From: Clostridium akagii DSM 12554
GTDB lineage: Bacteria > Bacillota > Clostridia > Clostridiales > Clostridiaceae
DNA length: 44,747 nucleotides
Reading direction: 5' to 3'
Assembly: GCF_000686725.1 (NCBI RefSeq)
Contig: NZ_JMLK01000028.1
Location: forward strand, 1-44,747
The position numbers and the translations under genes are program-made. The notes under the pieces were generated by a model. The model did no database searches and was not told where the DNA came from. It was given only the letters and a program-made list of their open reading frames with translations. Of this stretch, positions 1 to 8,166 are shown one piece after another. Every line of letters starts with the position of its first letter. Position 1 is the stretch's first letter.

Positions 1-74
1 TTATTGAGTTTTTTTATCTCTCCCAAAATCCTTTCACCTTTTGATATATCAACACTTTTGCTACCATCTTTCAT
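1..74 (-). CDS. Partial unknown protein, N-terminus only
   Basis: The complement of 72-74 is an ATG preceded by an AGGTG-type ribosome binding site. The frame stays open for 24 codons to the window edge, beginning MKDGSKSVDISKGERILGEI. The peptide is lysine-rich and hydrophilic with no signal peptide. Too little is present to recognise a family. It could be a real gene cut by the window or a short open stretch in an eroded region. Confidence 0.35.
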   Translation of the reverse strand, partial: MKDGSKSVDISKGERILGEIKKLN

Positions 75-244
75 TAAAATCACCTACCTTTACCTCTCCT
101 TGGACTACACCCCCTATAGGGCATTCCATGTGTTATTTGAATGATTACCAACGGTCTTAAAAAAAGCAAAATGATTGTGGCTTAGGGCGGGGAGCTATAC
201 CATAATTTTTAAATCAAATAATCAGATATGAAATCAATTCATTG

Positions 245-282
<38 letters not shown>

Positions 283-526
283 GTTTACCCTTACCTCAAT
301 TCCTTATAATATAAGTCACTGCTTTATGAAATTAGACCATATACCTCTTAAACTCATTTAAATCCTTGTACACGTGTTTTGTTTTCTATTGTGCAATTAC
401 TCGCTTATATCTTAAGTTATGGGCACATTATTTAATTCTAATATCAATAAAATATAAGACACCTACTATTTTTAAGTAAGTGTTCTATTTGGGAAAATAC
501 CATTTAATTGGGCAAGCTTAAGATGG

Positions 527-573
527 GACTAAAGATGTTCAGCTTCTCCAATATTGGTTGAAAATCTTTAGTC
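527..573. repeat. Nested inverted repeat / possible structured RNA
   Basis: Ten-base perfect arms GACTAAAGAT (527-536) and ATCTTTAGTC (564-573) enclose a second pair TTCA/TGAA and a central CCAATATTGG palindrome. There is no T-run, so it is not a typical terminator. It could be an end of a small mobile element or a structured RNA. Confidence 0.5.
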
Positions 574-764
574 AATTGTTTTTAAAGGTTAATAGGTAGT
601 GTACATGACTAAAATCTCAATAAGAATTATAGGTGATATTGAAATAAATATAGTAAATAATGAATTGCCACATGAAAATTGGAATTTATTTTTAAACATA
701 AATTTACAAATTTACATATTAGTACTATAATAATCTTATAACTTAACTTTCGCAGGAGAAAAAG

Positions 765-1690
765 GTTAGTTTTTTTAATATAGCAAGGCAGAGACTGAAT
801 AAGATTATGAATTATAGAATCAATAGTCTCCTTTGAAAGTGTTAAATTTTTCTTTAAATCATTTTAATTATAAGTTGTAAAGCTTCATAGAATTGAATAT
901 CTTGAAGTTCGTCACAACATTGCTAACATAATCCACAATGGTGCGTAAATTTTTGTTGTTAAGGTTTTCTAAAGACAACATAATGTATCTTGTATAAACT
1001 ATAGATGTGTTAGAAATTACGGAATCATAAGAATAGCATTAGATCTCTTTGACAAAATTTAAGAATGATTTACTCATTTTAAAGAAAACTTCTATAGGCC
1101 AACAGTTACTATAAATTCTGATAATCTCATCATCAGATAGCGATATATTTGTAGAAATAAGAGCTAACCACTGTCTACTATGATTTCTATCTCTCACAAA
1201 TACTGTTTTTGCACTAACTTCGTTACTATTTTCATAATTGCCAGTTACTACAATTGCAGATGATAGCCTTTTAGATTTACCTCGTTTTTTTCTTACAGAA
1301 GCATAAAGTGTCTTAAGATTTACAAATTTACAATTATGATTGTAATAAACCTTTGGCATAACCAGAACAACAGTATTAAGTTTTAAAGAACAAATTTGTA
1401 TGATAATTTTATGATAAGTGAACCCAACTTTCAAATAGAACATATAAAGCTGGAATTCCATATTCTACAGCTTGTATTTCCAATTTAAGCATTTCCGCAG
1501 GCGACTTTAAAATAGCATTCATATGGATTTTAGTTCCATTCTTTCTCTCAACCATGCTTTGATTTTCAGAGCATAATCTGTTTTTTCATTAGCTGAAGAA
1601 AGGAGAGTAAATGCAAGTGGTATAAGGATACCTTTCACTATAGATGAAGATAACAAAAATAAGAACTTACGCCAATTAAAATTTATTTAT
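765..1690 (-). pseudogene. Decayed IS4-family transposase
   Basis: Several reading frames on the minus strand together resemble an IS4-type DDE transposase. In transcript order they are: an NWRKFLFLLSSS segment near 1670; a piece with IPLAFTLLSSANEK near 1610; KSPAEMLKLEIQAVEYGIP near 1480-1525; the longest open piece, 1039-1461; and C-terminal pieces near 765-1030. The longest piece carries RNHSRQWLALIST and LSDDEIIRIYSNCWPIEVFFKM, the region of the catalytic glutamate. At least three frameshifts and an internal deletion after the N-terminal piece make it non-functional. The family's usual length is about 400-450 residues. I did not find convincing terminal inverted repeats. Confidence 0.85.
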
Positions 1691-1788
1691 AGAAAAATTG
1701 AAATTTCATTTTGCCTTATGTGCTTATTTTACAGGCTTTCATCTTAATTCTTATGTGCGAAAAGTGAGTTATAAATAGGAGGGATAAT

Positions 1789-2934
1789 ATGGAAGAGTAT
1801 AATTTTTTTCAGGATTTTAGAACTAATGTAATTGGGCAGTATGATGAGTGTGATGCTTATAAACTATTGTGTAATAGTCAAAACTATGATCCAATTAAAG
1901 AATTAAAAGTGGAGAAAGACATAGAGAATGTACCGTTTATTACAACAACTCTCTTTAAAAAATCGGCTAATATGTATAGAAATCTACTTAGAACAGAACC
2001 CAAAAATTTGGAAAAATGGACAACATCAAGTAGTACAAGCGGTGATCCAAGTATTGTTGGAAGAACCAAGGAGGATATTTTACAAATAAAAAAATTTATT
2101 CAACTTGAACAAAGGACTTTAGATTCATCAAATCAGTATAATTGTGTTTTTTATCCGGAACCAGAAGTTATGATGAAACACAAAAGTATCCAAATATTGG
2201 ATAAACCTACCGAATCATTTATAGGAAATATGCTTAGAATATTCCCATTTAGTAAAAACACTAATTTTTTATTGTATCCGTATAAAGGTGAATTTTCCAT
2301 TAACATGGAACAATTTGTAGAGTTTTTGAATGAACACAATAAGAAAAATCAACGTGTATCTTTAAGAGGTTCAACTTTGTTACTTTATAATGCAGTAGAA
2401 AGTTTAAAAGATAAAATGGAACCATTTGAACTTGGTCAGAGTTGTACGGTACAAACTTGTGGAGGAGGTTGGGATGGCAAAAAAGGAAATGTGAATTTAG
2501 GGACTAAAATAGAAAGATCAAAATTTGTAGAAGAAATTTCTAATTTTCTTGGCATACCTGAAGAAAATTTTATTGATTCTTATTCATTTACAGAAAATAC
2601 TTTTCCTATAAATGGACACTATTCTAAAGAATATAAAAACTATCTTTTTCATGTGCCAAGCTGGGGCAGAATTATTATAAGAGACATAAAAACATTAGAA
2701 CCACTTCATAATGAAGGTGAAAGAGGCTTCATTGAAATGCTTAATGCATATGGGACTTCATCTTTTGCAGGAGCATCTGTAATAGTAGATGATATGGCAG
2801 AAATAGTTTCAGAAAAAAGGTGTCCAGAATGTGGAACTGAGGCTATGACAATAAAAATTATTGGTAGAGTTAAAGGCGCAGAAGCTAAGGGCTGTGGAGC
2901 TACACTGGATATAAAGGAGATCGAAAAGATATGA
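1789..2934 (+). CDS. LuxE-like acyl-protein synthetase
   Basis: This is a 381-residue protein of the LuxE family. In luminous bacteria LuxE activates fatty acids with ATP and passes the acyl group, through a cysteine on itself, to the reductase LuxC. The sequence shows the adenylate-forming signature TTSSSTSGDPS at about residues 78-88. Near the C-terminus, Cys369 in KGCGATLDI lies where the acyl-accepting cysteine of LuxE (Cys364 in Vibrio) is expected. A CPEC pair at 345-348 is an extra feature. The start follows AGGAGGG by five bases. Its stop overlaps the start of the luxC-like gene, so the two are almost certainly co-transcribed and their products a complex. The natural substrate is unknown; a PaaK-type ligase with other acids is the alternative. 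Confidence 0.88.
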   Translation: MEEYNFFQDFRTNVIGQYDECDAYKLLCNSQNYDPIKELKVEKDIENVPFITTTLFKKSANMYRNLLRTEPKNLEKWTTSSSTSGDPSIVGRTKEDILQIKKFIQLEQRTLDSSNQYNCVFYPEPEVMMKHKSIQILDKPTESFIGNMLRIFPFSKNTNFLLYPYKGEFSINMEQFVEFLNEHNKKNQRVSLRGSTLLLYNAVESLKDKMEPFELGQSCTVQTCGGGWDGKKGNVNLGTKIERSKFVEEISNFLGIPEENFIDSYSFTENTFPINGHYSKEYKNYLFHVPSWGRIIIRDIKTLEPLHNEGERGFIEMLNAYGTSSFAGASVIVDDMAEIVSEKRCPECGTEAMTIKIIGRVKGAEAKGCGATLDIKEIEKI

Positions 2935-4286
2935 ATGTTGAATATGATACTAAAAATGTATCAGTAGAGAAAGAAATAGATTATTACAAGAAGTTGCTTT
3001 TGATTTCAAATGAAAAAGAAATAGAAAGTGAGATTAAAAAACTTAAGGAAAATAAAATAAAGGCTCATGATATAGCTACTGAGAAGACCATAGATATTTT
3101 AGATAAGTGTGCAAAGCTTTGGCTTAATAAAGAATATTCAAATAGACATATTGAAATGCTTTCAAAGATTACAAATCAAAGTTATGAATTAGTATCTTAT
3201 GAATTACAAGGATCTATGAAAATGTTGCTTAGAGAAAATATTGTAAAAACCATATCAGAAGAAATTGGTGATTTGAAAATAATGGATGAATGGGTTGGGA
3301 CAAGCTTTGGAAAGGTGCACAGACAGCCTAGAGGGATTTTGTTTCATAATGTCTCTGGAAATGCCTTTGTGGTCATACCTACAAGCATATCTATGGGATT
3401 GTTATCAAAAAATTGCAATCTTGTAAAAGTTTCTGCAGATGAACCGTATTTTGCGTATATGTTTTACAAAAGTTTATGTGAAATAGATGAAAGCATAAAA
3501 GATAGACTTTCAGTAGTTTATTTTGATAGCAGTAATAAAAATATATATGAAACTGTAGCAAAACAGAGTGATTGCATAGTACACTGGGGTGGAGAACATT
3601 CAGGTAAGATTATGGCAGAGTTATGTGCAAAATATGGGACACATTTAGTAATGCATGGAGCAAAGATAAGCTTTGAGGTTATAGAAAAGGTAGATGATGG
3701 GAATATTGTTGCAAAAAATGTTGCCAGAGATATTGTTTTGTGGGAGCAAAAAGCTTGCTTGTCTCCTAGGATAATATTTGTAAACAAAAATTTAGATGTT
3801 AACCAGTTTGCTGTAAAATTGTCTAAAGCACTAAATTTTTTAAGTCAAGTATTTCCGAAGGCATATTTGAATGCATGGAGTTCTATAAAAACAATACAAG
3901 ATAGGCAATATTGTTTACTTAAATATGGAATAAATAAAGGTGAAAAAGTAAAGCTTTATTCTTCGTTTAATGCAGATTATACTGTTCTTTTAGAAGAAAG
4001 CTTCCCAGATCAAGAGGATATAAATAGATGCTTTAACAGATTTGTGTTAATTTGTCCTTATGAAAGTAAGGATAAAGTTTGTGAATATATAGATGAAAAT
4101 TTAAAAGATTATTTACAGACTATGGGGTATAGTGGGAATGATGAAAATTTCATAGAAAAGATGACGCAAATTGGTGTAAGCATAGTAACAAAACCTGGTG
4201 AGATGTCTGTACGCTATCCTGGTACTACTCATGATGGTATCCACAATCTTAAAGAAATGACATACATGGTGAGTAACCAAATATGA
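2931..4286 (+). CDS. LuxC-like acyl-CoA/acyl-protein reductase
   Basis: This 451-residue protein belongs to the LuxC branch of the aldehyde dehydrogenase superfamily, which reduces an activated fatty acid to an aldehyde with NADPH. The catalytic cysteine is visible as Cys276 in WEQKACLSPR. The segment GILFHNVSGNAFVVIP (about 135-150) is the expected nucleotide-fold region. Length is close to the 477 residues of Vibrio LuxC. The ATG overlaps the stop of the LuxE-like gene, which indicates translational coupling. No luciferase (luxAB) or luxD thioesterase is adjacent, so the aldehyde must serve another purpose, for instance conversion to an alcohol or a secondary metabolite. That use is inference. 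Confidence 0.9.
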   Translation: MNVEYDTKNVSVEKEIDYYKKLLLISNEKEIESEIKKLKENKIKAHDIATEKTIDILDKCAKLWLNKEYSNRHIEMLSKITNQSYELVSYELQGSMKMLLRENIVKTISEEIGDLKIMDEWVGTSFGKVHRQPRGILFHNVSGNAFVVIPTSISMGLLSKNCNLVKVSADEPYFAYMFYKSLCEIDESIKDRLSVVYFDSSNKNIYETVAKQSDCIVHWGGEHSGKIMAELCAKYGTHLVMHGAKISFEVIEKVDDGNIVAKNVARDIVLWEQKACLSPRIIFVNKNLDVNQFAVKLSKALNFLSQVFPKAYLNAWSSIKTIQDRQYCLLKYGINKGEKVKLYSSFNADYTVLLEESFPDQEDINRCFNRFVLICPYESKDKVCEYIDENLKDYLQTMGYSGNDENFIEKMTQIGVSIVTKPGEMSVRYPGTTHDGIHNLKEMTYMVSNQI

Positions 4287-4309
4287 TAAGTTTCAAGAAG
4301 ATGTTTTAA

Positions 4310-4600
4310 GTGAGAAAAAATGATAAAAAACTATTGATAGGCATTGTGTTCTTTAGTGTTCTTTTTTCATGCGCTTATCCAGCTTATACAAGTGACATAG
4401 AATAGAGTTTTCTAAATCAGTAAATTCTCCACATAAATATGTTGATTTATTTGACATTTCATAATCTAACAATTGAAATGGTTTTTGTGAATGGAACTTT
4501 AAAGGGAGTCACTGCAGGAAAGACGAATATTACTGCTACTACAGCTGATAAACTAGAAAATTTATTTAATAAAAATAAAGAGGTTAAAAAACAAGGCTAG
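4310..4600 (+). pseudogene. Remnant of a secreted Ig-like (Big_2) protein
   Basis: A GTG-initiated 31-residue reading frame (4310-4405) has the form of a signal peptide: basic start RKNDKK, then a hydrophobic core LLIGIVFFSVLF. It ends in a stop shortly after the expected cleavage region. About 75 bases later, 4480-4600 encodes VNGTLKGVTAGKTNITATT, matching the end of a bacterial Ig-like domain 2, followed by a stop. I infer that the body of a surface or secreted protein has been deleted, leaving both ends. Confidence 0.6.
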
Positions 4601-4618
4601 AAATAACCTTGTTTTTTT
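4589..4618 (+). terminator. Rho-independent terminator
   Basis: The arms AACAAGG and CCTTGTT are separated by a short loop and followed by a run of seven T. It lies at the stop of the Ig-like remnant and could also end the luxE-luxC-like transcript. Confidence 0.75.
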
Positions 4619-4689
4619 GTTGTAAATTAACTTAAACTTCAGTGGTTTTTTATATCATTGGAACCCATTTGCAACCCATTTTACAAAAA

Positions 4690-4720
4690 ACAATAAAAAC
4701 CTGTAACCATTGAGGCTACA
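4690..4720 (-). terminator. Terminator of tRNA-Thr
   Basis: On the minus strand, TGTAGCC and GGTTACA pair with one G-T wobble and are followed by a T-rich tract. The stem begins eleven bases after the tRNA 3' end. Confidence 0.65.
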
Positions 4721-4730
4721 AGCTTTGTCT

Positions 4731-4806
4731 TGGTGCTCCCGAAGTGATTTGAACACTCGACCTACTGATTACGAATCAGTTGCACTACCAGCTGTGCTAC
4801 GGAAGC
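4731..4806 (-). tRNA. tRNA-Thr (anticodon CGU)
   Basis: The 76-base minus-strand sequence folds as a complete cloverleaf. The acceptor stem is GCTTCCG with CGGGAGC (one T-G pair), the D stem GCAC/GTGC, the anticodon stem ACTGA/TCAGT with loop TTCGTAA, and the T arm GAGTG-TTCAAAT-CACTT. An encoded CCA follows discriminator A. Anticodon CGU reads ACG. It stands alone, next to eroded sequence on its 3' side, a common arrangement where elements have integrated at a tRNA end. Confidence 0.95.
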
Positions 4807-5048
4807 ATATTTTTTGTTAAAAGTTAAGTTTTATTAGCATCATATCGTATTTTTATCAAAAGTATATAATTGAATATTAAATACCCACCTATATAATAAT
4901 AATCAATTGTACACTTTTAGTCAATGTTTGTAATCGCTCTACTATAAACATTCAACTTGTTTGGGTTATTTTTTCTTGGTTTTATAATTTACAGTAAAAA
5001 GGTGGAAAAAAAATTTTTACACCTCATGACTTTTCTATTTCTGTACGT

Positions 5049-5699
5049 TCATGGATTACAAACACTACAAGGCGAATATCCACTACCTATAGCATCAGAT
5101 TTTGATATTGCTATTTGGCTTTTACTTAAGTACCTACATCCAGCTCTATGATATTTATCACCCGTTTTTGTTATATACACAGTGTACTCATTATTTTGGC
5201 TTTGAGCAGTTGCTGAACTACTTTCTGCTACTTTATCTGCCGCTGCTTTATCTGCTACTGCTTTGTCCGCTGCTGCTTTATCTGCTGCTACTTTATCCGC
5301 TACTGCTTTATCTGCCACTGCTTTATCTGCTGCTGCTTTATCTGCTGCTGCTTTATCTGCCACTGCTTTATCTGCTGCTACTTTATCCGCCGCTATTTTA
5401 TCCGCTGCAACTTTATCTGCTGCTACTTTCTTTGCTGCCACTTTATCGGCTGCCAATTTTTTATTTGTTACTGTCTGCTCATTCGCCTGGGTTTGCGTAC
5501 TGCTTACAGTATTATACGTATTTAATTGATTCCCATAAAATGCTACAAAACAAATTGCAAATACACATGAAATTATTATTCTAGGAACTTTATTTAACCT
5601 TTTATATTTCCACATAAGAAAAATACCAACTGGAGCAAATAAAATCAATGTAGCCCACATAAACCATGTTTTTTCATAGATTTTTTCTTTACTATACAT
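5049..5699 (-). CDS. Membrane-anchored protein with pentapeptide repeats and a Cys-rich C-terminal domain
   Basis: The 216-residue protein has three parts. Residues about 11-30 and 40-56 are two hydrophobic segments that should anchor it. Residues 82-156 are fifteen copies of a five-residue unit AADK(A/V/I), a lysine/aspartate-rich helical spacer. Residues about 172-216 form a compact end with YHRAGCRYLS and PCSVCNP, a small domain found at the ends of many bacterial surface proteins and nuclease-like proteins. One His and three Cys there could hold a metal ion. The start follows AAGGGGAC by eight bases. Function is unknown. The repeat probably sets the distance between membrane and C-terminal domain, and its copy number is likely to vary between strains. 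Confidence 0.85.
   Translation of the reverse strand: MYSKEKIYEKTWFMWATLILFAPVGIFLMWKYKRLNKVPRIIISCVFAICFVAFYGNQLNTYNTVSSTQTQANEQTVTNKKLAADKVAAKKVAADKVAADKIAADKVAADKAVADKAAADKAAADKAVADKAVADKVAADKAAADKAVADKAAADKVAESSSATAQSQNNEYTVYITKTGDKYHRAGCRYLSKSQIAISKSDAIGSGYSPCSVCNP
5232..5456 (-). repeat. 15-bp tandem repeat, fifteen coding copies
   Basis: The array encodes the AADK-type pentapeptides of the surrounding gene. Units differ by a few bases, and runs of nearly identical units suggest recent duplication. Because the unit is a multiple of three, gain or loss of copies keeps the frame. Antisense reading frames across it are by-products of the repeat. Confidence 0.95.
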
Positions 5700-5990
5700 T
5701 TTTAAAGTCCCCTTTATTTATAGTCCTATATATAAGTTTCTACATATATTGCCATAGTCCTTTAATATGACTTTTTTAATAAAATTATTTTTGTATGATT
5801 ACAAATTCTATGTTTAATTGTTCTGACCAGCACTCTAAATATTTATATACACATTATTTTATACATCTAGCTAATCCCTCTAATTTTATAAAATATCCCG
5901 CATATTCTGTAAATAATTATAAATAAATCATTTATATTAAAATATCTATTTATTTCTTTTATTTTCTCTTAAAATCTAAATTTTATAGAC
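5700..5990. other. AT-rich intergenic region
   Basis: It lies between the divergently transcribed repeat protein gene and hsp20. Apart from the ribosome binding site of the former, next to 5700, I see no gene or clear structure. Confidence 0.6.
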
Positions 5991-6020
5991 TTTGACTTTC
6001 TTTGACCTTAGTTGTATTAT
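5991..6020 (+). promoter_or_regulatory. hsp20 promoter with CtsR operator
   Basis: Bases 5991-6007, read on the minus strand, are GGTCAAAGAAAGTCAAA. This fits the CtsR heptad direct repeat (RGTCAAA-NAN-RGTCAAA). It covers the -35 element TTGACT (5992-5997), which is 17 bases from a -10 TATTAT (6015-6020). Known of the family: CtsR represses clp and small heat-shock genes in Firmicutes. Inferred: hsp20 is released from CtsR repression under heat or protein stress. Confidence 0.8.
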
Positions 6021-6098
6021 ATAGGTGTAGTCAAGGAAAGCCACTAATAACTTTCCTAGACAAAATTAATAATATAAAAGTATTGAGGAGGTTTTTTT

Positions 6099-6539
6099 AT
6101 GTTTGATATGGTTCCATTTAGAAAAAACAATGTACTAGCAAAAAAAGGGTTTGGCCTAGATGATTTATTCAGCGATTTTTTAAGGGATGATTTTTTTTCA
6201 CCAATGCTTACAGGTAGCGGTAATTTTAGCGTAGATCTTAAAGAAGATGAAAACAATTATACAATAGAAGCGGATTTACCTGGAATTAAAAAGGAAGACA
6301 TTTCACTTGAATACGACAATAATTATTTAACTATCTCTGCAAAACGAGATGAAACAAGTGAAAACAATGATAATAATTTTGTAAGACGTGAGAGAACTTA
6401 CGGAGAATTTAAGAGAAGTTTTTATATAGATAATATTGATGAAAATACTGTTGATGCTTCCTTTACTGATGGTGTACTTAAAATAACTCTTCCAAAAAAA
6501 GAAAAAGGAATTCAACGAAAAAAAATTGATATTAATTAA
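6099..6539 (+). CDS. hsp18: Small heat-shock protein Hsp20/Hsp18
   Basis: A 146-residue ATP-independent holdase of the alpha-crystallin family that binds unfolding cytoplasmic proteins. The alpha-crystallin domain runs from about residue 44 to 135, starting at FSVDLKEDENNYTIEADLPG and ending with GVLKITLPKK. The N-terminal arm contains MFDMVPFRKN. The start follows GAGGAGG by seven bases. The gene stands alone between its CtsR-type promoter and a strong bidirectional terminator. The length is typical for clostridial Hsp18. Confidence 0.95.
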   Translation: MFDMVPFRKNNVLAKKGFGLDDLFSDFLRDDFFSPMLTGSGNFSVDLKEDENNYTIEADLPGIKKEDISLEYDNNYLTISAKRDETSENNDNNFVRRERTYGEFKRSFYIDNIDENTVDASFTDGVLKITLPKKEKGIQRKKIDIN

Positions 6540-6580
6540 TTAGAAAATTTCTCAGATTAATTAAAAATTACAATGGTGAA

Positions 6581-6632
6581 AAAAAATGGAAATGGTATAG
6601 ATCTAATAAAATCTATACCATTTCCATTTTTT
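6581..6632. terminator. Bidirectional terminator between hsp20 and dnaB
   Basis: Perfect 22-base arms (6581-6602 and 6611-6632) contain GGAAATGGTATAGAT and its complement, with an 8-base loop. A-runs and T-runs at the ends make it work on both strands. It is the long-stem partner of repeat copy A. Confidence 0.9.
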
Positions 6633-6633
6633 T

Positions 6634-6690
6634 GATTTTTCTGCTTAGGCGGAAAAATCCTCATTACCTTGTAACTTGTCACTGTTTTTT
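6634..6690 (+). repeat. Interspersed repeat, copy A
   Basis: A small hairpin (GATTTTTC ... GAAAAATC) is followed by a tail containing TAACTTGTCACTG. Related hairpin-plus-tail copies occur at 15148 and, reversed, at 19666. All three are at convergent gene ends beside a long palindrome. Confidence 0.7.
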
Positions 6691-6729
6691 AAAACTGTCC
6701 ACTCCTGTGGATTGTTTTAAAATTACAAA

Positions 6730-6816
6730 AATAAAAACTTATCCACATGTTAATTATATTTGAACATGATTTTTTATACACAAAGTGGATAAGTTTTTAT
6801 TCTTCTCTGTGGATAA
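6730..6816. promoter_or_regulatory. DnaA-box cluster in an inverted repeat at the dnaB 3' end
   Basis: TTATCCACA (6739-6747), TTATACACA (6774-6782) and TGTGGATAA (6808-6816, inside the last dnaB codons) are DnaA boxes. AGTGGATAA (6784-6792) is a one-mismatch box. The first and fourth of these form parts of perfect 17-base arms at 6730-6746 and 6785-6801. The stem may also act as the dnaB terminator, since the minus strand beyond it is T-rich. Confidence 0.7.
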
Positions 6817-8128
6817 CATCAAGTCTAGCAAATTTACTAAACTGCCCAAGCCAAGCAAGTTTAACTGTTCCAGTTGGGCCGTTTCTTTGTTTTGAAATAA
6901 TACACTCAGCCACATTTTTATCTTCTGTTTCCTTATCATAGTATTCGTCTCTATATAGAAACATAACTATATCAGCATCCTGCTCAATAGATCCTGATTC
7001 TCTAAGGTCAGAAAGCATTGGTCTATGGTCTGTTCTCTGTTCAGGCGCACGTGAAAGCTGGGAAAGTGCTATTATTGGACATTGCATTTCTTTTGCTAGT
7101 GCTTTTATAGATCTTGAAATTTCTGAAACTTCCTGCTGTCTGCTTTCTCCAGAACCTGACATAAGCTGAAGATAATCTATTACTATCATATCTATGCCGT
7201 GTTCTATTTTAATTCTTCTGCATTTAGAACGCATTTCCATTACGGATATTCCTGCTGTATCATCAATATAAATCTTTGCTTCTGCAAGTGGTCCTGAAGC
7301 TTTTGCTATGTTATCCCAGTCACTGTCTTCAAGATTTCCAGTTCTAAGTTTTAGCATATCTACATTTGCTTCTGAACATAAAAGCTTATAGGCAAGTTGT
7401 TCTTTTGACATTTCCAGTGAAAATATAACTATACTTTTTGCATGTCTTAAAGCTGCAAATTCTGCTAAATTCAAAGCAAAAGTAGTTTTTCCCATAGATG
7501 GTCTCGCTGCCACAAGAATCATATCACCTTTTTGAAAACCAGAGGTTTTTGCATCAAGTTCAGGAAAACCTGAAGGAACACCTGAAACTTCACCCTTATT
7601 ATTATATAATCTCTCAATTTCAGAAAAACCTCTTTCAAGTACTGTACTCAAGGCTTCAAAATCATTAGTTGATTTATTCTGAGCAATATCAAAGATCTTT
7701 TTTTCAGCACTATCAAGTACCTTTGGCACATTGTCTTGTAGGCTGTAACTTTCATCAATAATCTCATTAGAAGATTTAATAAGCTTTCTAAGCACTGCTT
7801 TGTTTTTTACTATTTCAATATATGAATGTAAATTTACAGTGGATGGTACTGAATTACATAGTTCCGTAATATACGTAATTCCACCTGCTCCGTCAATTTT
7901 GTCTGTTGACCTTAAATGATCTATTAGGGTTATCATATCTACAGGCATATCTTTTTGATAAAGCTCCATTATTGCAGCAAAAATCAATTTGTGATTCTCC
8001 CTATAAAAGTCTTCACCCCTTAAAACTTCTGATGCCTCAGCTACTGAGTTCTTATCTAGAATCATGGAACCAATAACTGACTGCTCTGCTTCTATATTTT
8101 GTGGTAAACTCCTAAGAGGTGCATCCAT
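6797..8128 (-). CDS. dnaB: Replicative DNA helicase DnaB
   Basis: The 443-residue hexameric 5'-3' helicase drives the replication fork and binds primase. The N-terminal domain covers about residues 8-110. The RecA-like C-terminal domain has Walker A ARPSMGKT at 208-215, Walker B in DMIVIDYLQLM and the DnaB motif QLSRAPEQR. It is the last gene of the leftward operon; the 87 bases between it and lonC contain a long stem. This order, with rplI-lonC-dnaB, is usual in clostridia. The last codons carry a DnaA box. Confidence 0.97.
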   Translation of the reverse strand: MDAPLRSLPQNIEAEQSVIGSMILDKNSVAEASEVLRGEDFYRENHKLIFAAIMELYQKDMPVDMITLIDHLRSTDKIDGAGGITYITELCNSVPSTVNLHSYIEIVKNKAVLRKLIKSSNEIIDESYSLQDNVPKVLDSAEKKIFDIAQNKSTNDFEALSTVLERGFSEIERLYNNKGEVSGVPSGFPELDAKTSGFQKGDMILVAARPSMGKTTFALNLAEFAALRHAKSIVIFSLEMSKEQLAYKLLCSEANVDMLKLRTGNLEDSDWDNIAKASGPLAEAKIYIDDTAGISVMEMRSKCRRIKIEHGIDMIVIDYLQLMSGSGESRQQEVSEISRSIKALAKEMQCPIIALSQLSRAPEQRTDHRPMLSDLRESGSIEQDADIVMFLYRDEYYDKETEDKNVAECIISKQRNGPTGTVKLAWLGQFSKFARLDVIHREE

Positions 8129-8166
8129 TTATAATCTCTCCTATGTGTATCTAAATATTAGGCACC

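Noticed and set aside
4620-4700. Integrase C-terminus next to the tRNA-Thr
   Set aside because: A short minus-strand stretch (MGCKWVPMI) is reminiscent of element ends, but it is too short and stops at once; no duplicated tRNA end was found.
4957-5151. 64-residue plus-strand frame
   Set aside because: It overlaps the 3' end of the repeat-protein gene, lacks a clear ribosome binding site and matches no family I know.
5217-5460. Possible CRISPR array from regularly spaced repeats
   Set aside because: Units are contiguous 15-bp coding repeats with no unique spacers, and no cas genes are present.
5102-5584. Long plus-strand open frames rich in Leu or Ser-Ala opposite the repeat gene
   Set aside because: They are the antisense of the 15-bp repeat array, have no suitable ribosome binding site and no recognisable product.
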